NCBI GenBank assembly: GCA_015066925.1
Contig: SVNL01000001.1
Location: forward strand, 26,612-90,611
Direction of reading: 5' to 3'
Length of the DNA: 64,000 bases
From: Ruminococcus sp.
GTDB lineage: Bacteria > Bacillota > Clostridia > Oscillospirales > Ruminococcaceae
Each line of letters starts with the position of its first letter. Position 1 is the first letter of the stretch. Under the pieces are notes generated by a model that saw nothing but the letters and a program-made list of their open reading frames with translations, was not told the origin of the DNA and searched no databases. Shown piece by piece: positions 57,710 to 64,000 of this stretch. The position numbers and the translations under genes are program-made.

Positions 57710-60445
57710 ATGGCAAGAATTGAACTCGACTGGAATAAATATATAGAAAAATCAAGACAAGCCGCCGCTGAAGGTATTGTAATGCTGAAAAACGACGGTG
57801 CGCTTCCGATTGAAAAGGATAAATGTATTGCCGTATTCGGAAGAATACAGAATAATTATTATAAAAGCGGTACAGGCTCAGGCGGAATGGTTAATGTAAC
57901 AGAAGTAATCGGTATTACCGAGGGACTTAAACGCTGTGGAGCATGCCTTAATACTGAGCTTATCGACGCTTATGCCGAATGGGAAAAGGAAAATCCGTAT
58001 AATACCGGCGAGGGCTGGGGCGGTGAGCCTTGGTCACAGGAGGAAATGCCGCTTGATGATGATTTTGTTGAGCATATAGCTGAAAATTCCGATTGCGCAG
58101 TAGTTGTAATCGGACGCTCGGCTGGAGAAGAAACCGACAGCTCTGCTGTTGAAGGCTCTTATTATCTCAGCAAGCTTGAAAATGAAATGATGATGAAGGT
58201 ACGTCACGCCTTTAAAAAGATGATTGTTATTCTTAATGTCGGCGGAGTTATTGATATGAGCTTTGTCAGCGAGATTGCTCCTGACGCTGTGCTTTACGTA
58301 TGGCAGGGCGGAATGATAGGCGGTCTTGGTGCGGCTGATGTGCTTCTGGGAAAAGTAAATCCATGCGGAAAGCTTTCGGATACTATTGCAAATAAGCTTG
58401 AATATTATCCCGCAGGAAAGAATTTCGGCGACTATGTACGCAACTTCTATTGTGAGGATATCTATATCGGCTATCGCTATTTTGAAACCTTTGCCAAGAA
58501 TGAGGTGTTGTATCCATTCGGCTTCGGACTTTCTTACACTTCATTTGATATAAATGTTGTTTCAGCTTCTTCTGACAGCGAAAAAGTAAGCCTTGATGTA
58601 AGTGTTAAGAATATCGGAAAATGTTCAGGTAAGGAAGTAGTTCAGATTTATTGTGAAGCACCACAGGGCAAGCTCGGAAAACCTTCAAGAGTTCTTTGCG
58701 GATTTGAAAAAACAGATGAGCTTGATGTAAATCAGCAACAGCTTATCCATTTCGATATAAAGCTTTCGGAATTTGCTTCGTTTGACGATACAGGTGAAAC
58801 AGGTAATAAATCATGCTTCGTTCTTGAAGAGGGAAAATATAATTTCTATGTCGGAGACAATATCCGTACAGCAGAGCGTGCATATACATTTGAACTGTCT
58901 GAAACTGTTGTTACCGAAAAGCTTTCACAGGCTCTTGCTCCTGTTTTGCCATTTGACAGAATTGTAAACCGAAACGGAAGCGTGACAATAGAGAGCGTAT
59001 CAGCTGTAGAGCCTTGCGAGGATAAAAGACGTAATGAGAATATTCCTGCTGAAATCGCTCAGACGGATTATAAGGGAATAAGACTTGTTGATGTGAAAAA
59101 CGGCAAGGCTTCTATGGAAGAATTTATCGCACAGCTCAGCGATGACGACCTTTCATGCATAATAAGAGGCGAGGGAATGGGAAGTCCTAAAGTAACTGCA
59201 GGTACAGCCTCAGCATTCGGCGGAGTATCAGACGGACTTTCAGAAAAAGGAATTCCATGTGCATGCTGTGCAGACGGTCCGTCGGGAATTCGTCTTGACT
59301 GTGGAACAAAAGCGTTCAGCATACCAAACGGTACCCTTCTTGCTTGTACTTTTAATAAAAAACTTGTTGAGGAGCTTTATCAGTTTGTCGGAACAGAGGT
59401 TGCGGCAAATAATATCGAGTGTCTGCTCGGACCCGGAATGAATATCCACAGATATGTTCTTAACGGACGTAATTTCGAGTATTTCAGTGAGGACCCATAT
59501 CTTACAGGAAAAATGGCTTCTGCGGTACTCAAGGGTATGCACACAATGGGAGTTACGGGAACAATAAAGCATTTCTGCGGTAATAATCAGGAAACAAAAC
59601 GCCACGAAACAGATTCTGTAATATCCGAAAGAGCGTTGAGAGAAATATACCTCAAGGGCTTTGAAATTGCAGTCAAAGATGGCAAGGCAAGGTCTATTAT
59701 GACAACATACGGTTCTGTAAACGGACTGTGGACAGCAGGAAGCTATGACCTTGTAACAACAATCCTCAGAAAAGAATGGGGCTTTAACGGAATTGTAATG
59801 ACAGACTGGTGGGCTAGTATTAATGAACGAGGCAAACAGCCGGATAAAAGCAATTTCGCCGCAATGATAAGAGCTCAGAACGATTTGTATATGGTTTGTT
59901 CAGATAGTGCTGTAAACTCCTCTGACGACAATACTCTTTCGTCACTTGACAATGGTACTCTTACAAGAGGTGAGCTTCAGAGAAGTGCAATGAATATTTG
60001 CAGATTTCTTATGAACACTCGTGCTCTCGACAGATTGGAAAATACAGCAGATAAATTTGATGTAATTAACTGTCCTTCTTGTGATGATGATTTAAACAGC
60101 GGAGATATCGTATTCTATAAGCTTGACAAAAAGCTTACAATTCCTCTTGATAATGTTAAGGCTGAAAAAGGAAAATCCTATGCGTTTGCATTTGATATCG
60201 CAAGAGGAGGTAAATTCAGAGTAACTCTTACTGCAAAATCCGATAAGGCGGAAACAGCTCAAATGCCTGTAACATTATTTGCAATGGGTTCTATTGTTGC
60301 TAATTTCACATGGAACGGTACAGGCGGAGAATGGGTTACAAAAGAGCGTGATATATATATGTATTCCCGCTTTACAGCGTGCAGAATTTATTTCGCTCAA
60401 AGCGGACTCGAGCTTCGTGATGTAACAATTGAGTTTTTGGAATGA
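57710..60445 (+). CDS. GH3 beta-glucosidase, domain-permuted (GH3_C and Fn3-like first, GH3_N last)
   Basis: N-half EGIVMLKNDGALPI..LNVGGVIDMSF..YPFGFGLSYTSF; C-half CADGPSGIRLD, LGPGMNIHRYVLNGRNFEYFSEDPYLTGKMA, GTIKHFCGNNQE, FNGIVMTDWWAS (catalytic Asp region). Start ATG 57710. Confidence 0.94.
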   Translation: MARIELDWNKYIEKSRQAAAEGIVMLKNDGALPIEKDKCIAVFGRIQNNYYKSGTGSGGMVNVTEVIGITEGLKRCGACLNTELIDAYAEWEKENPYNTGEGWGGEPWSQEEMPLDDDFVEHIAENSDCAVVVIGRSAGEETDSSAVEGSYYLSKLENEMMMKVRHAFKKMIVILNVGGVIDMSFVSEIAPDAVLYVWQGGMIGGLGAADVLLGKVNPCGKLSDTIANKLEYYPAGKNFGDYVRNFYCEDIYIGYRYFETFAKNEVLYPFGFGLSYTSFDINVVSASSDSEKVSLDVSVKNIGKCSGKEVVQIYCEAPQGKLGKPSRVLCGFEKTDELDVNQQQLIHFDIKLSEFASFDDTGETGNKSCFVLEEGKYNFYVGDNIRTAERAYTFELSETVVTEKLSQALAPVLPFDRIVNRNGSVTIESVSAVEPCEDKRRNENIPAEIAQTDYKGIRLVDVKNGKASMEEFIAQLSDDDLSCIIRGEGMGSPKVTAGTASAFGGVSDGLSEKGIPCACCADGPSGIRLDCGTKAFSIPNGTLLACTFNKKLVEELYQFVGTEVAANNIECLLGPGMNIHRYVLNGRNFEYFSEDPYLTGKMASAVLKGMHTMGVTGTIKHFCGNNQETKRHETDSVISERALREIYLKGFEIAVKDGKARSIMTTYGSVNGLWTAGSYDLVTTILRKEWGFNGIVMTDWWASINERGKQPDKSNFAAMIRAQNDLYMVCSDSAVNSSDDNTLSSLDNGTLTRGELQRSAMNICRFLMNTRALDRLENTADKFDVINCPSCDDDLNSGDIVFYKLDKKLTIPLDNVKAEKGKSYAFAFDIARGGKFRVTLTAKSDKAETAQMPVTLFAMGSIVANFTWNGTGGEWVTKERDIYMYSRFTACRIYFAQSGLELRDVTIEFLE

Positions 60446-60499
60446 TTTGCTGTTTGTGGATGCTCAGATGTGCCACATATAACGCTATTTGAATTAATA

Positions 60500-60540
60500 A
60501 AAAGGACTGCTGAAACGTAAAAGCTTCGGCAGTCCTTATG
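60500..60540. terminator. bidirectional terminator between GH3 and propeller gene
   Basis: AAGGACTGCtGAA...TTCgGCAGTCCTT stem. Confidence 0.7.
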
Positions 60541-60541
60541 C

Positions 60542-61582
60542 TTATCTTAGATGAATTAAATCAAATATGTCGATTTCTCCGTTGCCGTCAGCATCGGCAT
60601 TATTGCATTGCTGATTTTTTTCGAGGATATAATCGCTTGCTTGTGTACTGATTTTTTTTGCATCATTTTTTGAGAAATATGATGTACCAAGCTCGTGGGT
60701 ATCCGTATTCAGCTTGCTTTGTTCATTAAGCTTTTCGCCGTCGTAGAGATAAATGTCATAATTTCCTTTTTGTGTCGAGGATATGAAAAGACGCTTATCA
60801 TCAATGGGGAATGGGTCGGAGCAGTTGAAATCCGCATTATTGAACGGCATGGGAAGAATTTCATTATTGTTTACTCTGAAAATTCCGTCGTTTCGGTTAT
60901 TTTCTGAAATCCAGCCTGAAAAATAGAATAGGTCAGCGTTTGTTATGGGATAATACTCTTGTATTCCTTTTCTGTCGTATATTTCGGAGATTTCCTTTGT
61001 TTCTTTATTCAGGGAGTAAATTCCTGAGTCTGCACCTACTCCTTTTGCGAAATATACAGTTTTTCCGTCGGCACTGTAGCATGGCATAGACTCCTCTGAA
61101 ATATCGTCGGTAAGCATTGATATTTTGCCTGTCATAAGGTCAATCTCGGCAAGATTATAGATGAAGCTGTCGAATTCATTGCTCCAGTAGCCCTGCTTGA
61201 ACACTACACTATAGCCGTCAGGAGAAAATTTCGGGTCCTCGCTGCGATAATGTCCATCATATGTAAGATTTGTGAAGCTGTTGCTTATAGTGTTATATCT
61301 GAAAATATCCCATTTATCTGCTTCCTTGTTTATAGCCATAAAAACAATATCGCTGTCGGTCGCACCGAAGTCACCATTCATAGCGTTATAAAAATTTGGG
61401 GACTCTATATTCAGCATATCGTCAGATGAATAATCATAGATTTTAAGCTTGCTGTCTGAGGCTTCATAAGAGCTGTAGCTGTGGAAAATAATTTTTCCCG
61501 AAGGCTCAAAGGCTTCTTCCGACGAGCTTGCCGCTGTGGACAAAAGCGAAATAATGCTTATTGCACATAAAATAAATTTCAT
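60542..61582 (-). CDS. secreted TolB-like beta-propeller with a single dockerin-like repeat at the C-terminus
   Basis: PD40/WD40-like repeats (DPKFSPDGYSVVFKQG, MPCYSADGKTVYFAKG); ends NNADADGNGEIDIFDLIHLR*. Start chosen at 61582 (MKFILCAISIISLLSTAA signal); the ORF-track start is further upstream. Confidence 0.82.
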   Translation of the reverse strand: MKFILCAISIISLLSTAASSSEEAFEPSGKIIFHSYSSYEASDSKLKIYDYSSDDMLNIESPNFYNAMNGDFGATDSDIVFMAINKEADKWDIFRYNTISNSFTNLTYDGHYRSEDPKFSPDGYSVVFKQGYWSNEFDSFIYNLAEIDLMTGKISMLTDDISEESMPCYSADGKTVYFAKGVGADSGIYSLNKETKEISEIYDRKGIQEYYPITNADLFYFSGWISENNRNDGIFRVNNNEILPMPFNNADFNCSDPFPIDDKRLFISSTQKGNYDIYLYDGEKLNEQSKLNTDTHELGTSYFSKNDAKKISTQASDYILEKNQQCNNADADGNGEIDIFDLIHLR

Positions 61583-61894
61583 AGCTTTTTTCCTCCTTGC
61601 TGTTTTTATCATAATTTCAGTACATGATAAATTCCTTTTAATGATAAATATTATATAATATTTCGCAACGATAATCAATAGTTTGTTGGAAAAAAAGACT
61701 AAAATTTTACATATAGTAAATTTTTTGCCTGCCTTTTATGGTGAATTTGTTTAAAAGTATGTCGAAAAAATGTAGTGGTTTATGCTATAATGCAAAATGT
61801 TATCAAAATTCGGGAATAATTCACAAAAAATATATTGAAATAATTTACTCAATGTGTTAAAATAGAATAGAATATTAAGGATAGGAGGATAATT

Positions 61895-63814
61895 ATGATT
61901 AATGACGTAAAAATTGTTGCACTATGCGCTTCAAGAATTCATGATTTGCAGAATTATGATTTTATAAACTCACTCAACGAATATTTGTGTAATCATAATT
62001 GCCGCCTTTTTGTCTATGCAATCTGTACTGAGCTTAGAATGTATGACGAAGCAACATATTGGTATAACGATATAAAACGTAATGATGCAGCTGTTTTTGA
62101 TCTTATTGATTTTGATGTGGTTGACGCTGTAATTATAATGGATGAGAAGCTCAAGTGCAGACCTGTTTCTCAGAGAATTATTGATAAAGCTAATGAAAAA
62201 AATATACCTTCTGTAATAATAGAAGGGGAATATGAAAATTGTATAAATGTTAATTTTGACCATGAATCAGGTATGAAAACCGTTATTGAGCATATCCTCT
62301 CTGACCATGGTATTACTGATGTTCATTATATGAGTGGTGCAAGAGGTAATCCGTTTGCTGAAACAAGACTCGAAATTTTTAAAGAATTGCTTCATAATCA
62401 CAATATCCCTTATGATGATAGTATGGTCAGCTATGGCGATTTCTGGGTTGATCCTACCGTCGCCGCAATGGAAAAGCTTCTTAAAAGAGATAAGCTTCCG
62501 AGAGCTATTATCTGCGCTAACGACGTTATGGCAATTACTGTATGTACTATGCTGCAAAAATCAGGATATCGTGTTCCGGAAGATGTTATTGTAACAGGAT
62601 ATGACGGCATAGATGAGGTTTATCTTTCAAATCCTAAAATCACAACCTCATCGTGCAGCTATAAAAAAATGGCTGAAACTGTTTTTGAGCTTCTTATGCA
62701 TTATTTTTCTACAGGTGAAAAAATTGAAAACAGTATTGTTTCTCCTGACTTTTTTAATTTTGATTCCTGCGGCTGTCGTTATAACTCCGAAATTGATATG
62801 AATACCTATTTTTCGAATATTAACAACAGATTTTACAGGTATCAGGACGAAATGTGCATTATGATGAATGCTTCGAATAAGATGCAGATTGTTTCTTTTG
62901 AAGAGGCTTCAAAGATATGGAAAAATGCTGTAAGGATTGATATGTGCTGTCTGATTAATAACTCATGTATTGATGATACCGTCGATCCTGCACAGGGTGA
63001 TTCAAGTAACTTTGATGATAAAATGTTTGTATTTTGTGATTATGATCAGAGTACTGAATTTCAGATTATTTCAAGAAAATGCATTGTGCCTGAGCTTGAT
63101 GAAAAATTAAAGCTTAAAATTCCGCTTATTTTCTTTGCTCTTGATTATATCAATACACCTATGGGGTATGTTTGCTTTTGTTTGTCTAATTCGAGAGTTA
63201 CAGAATATCAGAAAACAACATGGTCTGTTATGGCTTTGAATAATGCTATCGGCGGTATTCGTGACATAAGATATCAACGCCACCTTAACCAACAGGTCGA
63301 AGATATGTATAAATACGACTCACTTACAGGTCTTTATAATCGTCACGGATTTTTTAAGGTTATTTCTCGTATGGCTGAAGAAAAATGTAATTCTGACTGT
63401 ACTGTCAATTTAATTCTTCTTGACCTTGACGGACTGAAATATATCAACGATACTTTCGGTCACAAAGAAGGCGATAATGCGATAAAAATTTCTGCACATG
63501 CATTGAAGCAGGCTTGTCCGGGAGATGCTGTTTGCTCAAGATTTGGCGGAGATGAGCTTGTAGCTTGGTTCTTCGGTGAATATGACGCTGATAGTATAAA
63601 GCAAAATATTTATAAGCTGCTTGAGGCGTATAATCTTGAGTCGGATAAGAAGTATACTGTTGCCGCAAGCTTTGGTATGGTTTCTTCTGAAGATTATAAC
63701 GGAATCGATGATTTTAATAAGCTGTTTTCAGAAGCCGATAAGGTTATGTATGAGGAGAAAACAAGGCGTCAGAGAGAGGGCATTTATAAGCATTTCAGAA
63801 TCAGAAGAAAATAA
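61895..63814 (+). CDS. LacI-type periplasmic-binding-fold sensor fused to GGDEF diguanylate cyclase
   Basis: N-half LacI/PBP1-like (FDHESGMKTVIEHILSDHGITDVHYMSG..AIICANDVMAITVCTMLQKSGYRVPEDVIVTGYDG); C-half YDSLTGLYNRHGF..LLDLDGLKYINDTFGHKEGDNAI..CSRFGGDELVA; no HTH, TM or signal peptide seen. Confidence 0.92.
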   Translation: MINDVKIVALCASRIHDLQNYDFINSLNEYLCNHNCRLFVYAICTELRMYDEATYWYNDIKRNDAAVFDLIDFDVVDAVIIMDEKLKCRPVSQRIIDKANEKNIPSVIIEGEYENCINVNFDHESGMKTVIEHILSDHGITDVHYMSGARGNPFAETRLEIFKELLHNHNIPYDDSMVSYGDFWVDPTVAAMEKLLKRDKLPRAIICANDVMAITVCTMLQKSGYRVPEDVIVTGYDGIDEVYLSNPKITTSSCSYKKMAETVFELLMHYFSTGEKIENSIVSPDFFNFDSCGCRYNSEIDMNTYFSNINNRFYRYQDEMCIMMNASNKMQIVSFEEASKIWKNAVRIDMCCLINNSCIDDTVDPAQGDSSNFDDKMFVFCDYDQSTEFQIISRKCIVPELDEKLKLKIPLIFFALDYINTPMGYVCFCLSNSRVTEYQKTTWSVMALNNAIGGIRDIRYQRHLNQQVEDMYKYDSLTGLYNRHGFFKVISRMAEEKCNSDCTVNLILLDLDGLKYINDTFGHKEGDNAIKISAHALKQACPGDAVCSRFGGDELVAWFFGEYDADSIKQNIYKLLEAYNLESDKKYTVAASFGMVSSEDYNGIDDFNKLFSEADKVMYEEKTRRQREGIYKHFRIRRK

Positions 63815-63842
63815 TATTCCTTTAAAATATAGTGTTCTTATG

Positions 63843-63880
63843 TTAAACCTGAAGCGTAAGCTTTGGGTTGTTTTTTTGTA
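63843..63880 (+). terminator. terminator after the GGDEF gene
   Basis: AACCTGAAGC-gtaa-GCTTTGGGTT-GTTTTTTT (two G-U pairs). Confidence 0.7.
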
Positions 63881-63963
63881 ATGCTATAATTTATAAAAAT
63901 ATCAAAAAACTATTTCTATCAGAAAAACTGTATATTCAGCTTTGACCGTAATAATGTATTACA

Positions 63964-64000
63964 AAACTCCCGATGAGCATTTTAACTCATCGGGAGTTTT
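63964..64000. terminator. terminator at right edge
   Basis: AACTCCCGATGAG-cattttaa-CTCATCGGGAGTTTT. Confidence 0.75.

Noticed and set aside
1-64000. CRISPR arrays, rRNA operons, insertion sequences, prophage or classical defence genes
   Set aside because: No regularly spaced direct repeats, transposase, integrase, phage structural or Cas-like proteins were recognised in the window.

Overview
AT-rich chromosomal window from a Gram-positive clostridium that looks like a Ruminococcus-type cellulolytic organism. Support for this is a dockerin-bearing GH5 cellulase, a permuted GH3 beta-glucosidase, class B sortases, a SigH-like factor and a Firmicutes dcw cluster. From left to right the window holds: dnaG (partial), dgt, a YigZ-family gene, rpmE; a NifS-like gene with thiI; a CinA C-terminal gene; two class B sortases and a SpoIID-domain protein; a dcw cluster (mraZ-rsmH-ftsL-spoVD-murE-murF-mraY-ftsW-murG-murA-ftsQ-ftsZ, with no murD at its usual place); a DivIVA-like gene; a lone fumarase-type beta subunit; sigH; a tRNA-like sequence and a zinc-ribbon gene; a TrmK-Nif3 fusion; rlmA-like, rqcH, mpg and AraC genes; a SAM-I riboswitch with metK; ispF; a dockerin GH5 cellulase; tspO; an eight-gene ABC permease / DUF5696-like / Yip1-like / NHL / giant solute-binding-protein operon; an ABC-2 exporter; an HtrA protease; HPr; GH3; a beta-propeller protein with half a dockerin; and a LacI-type sensor fused to GGDEF. 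The strongest unexplained signals are: (1) a multi-hairpin, apparently structured RNA of about 270 nt between ftsL and spoVD; (2) the compact ABC/DUF5696-like operon with two permease pairs, no ATPase and an unknown substrate; (3) a modular multi-hairpin dispersed repeat present in two forms; (4) a tRNA-Asn-like 66-nt sequence between sigH and a zinc-ribbon gene; (5) an HPr with Lys at the regulatory Ser46 position; (6) arrays of 10-bp-periodic MraZ-like boxes upstream of mraZ. All calls come from reading the sequence and the supplied ORF track; no searches or folding programs were run.
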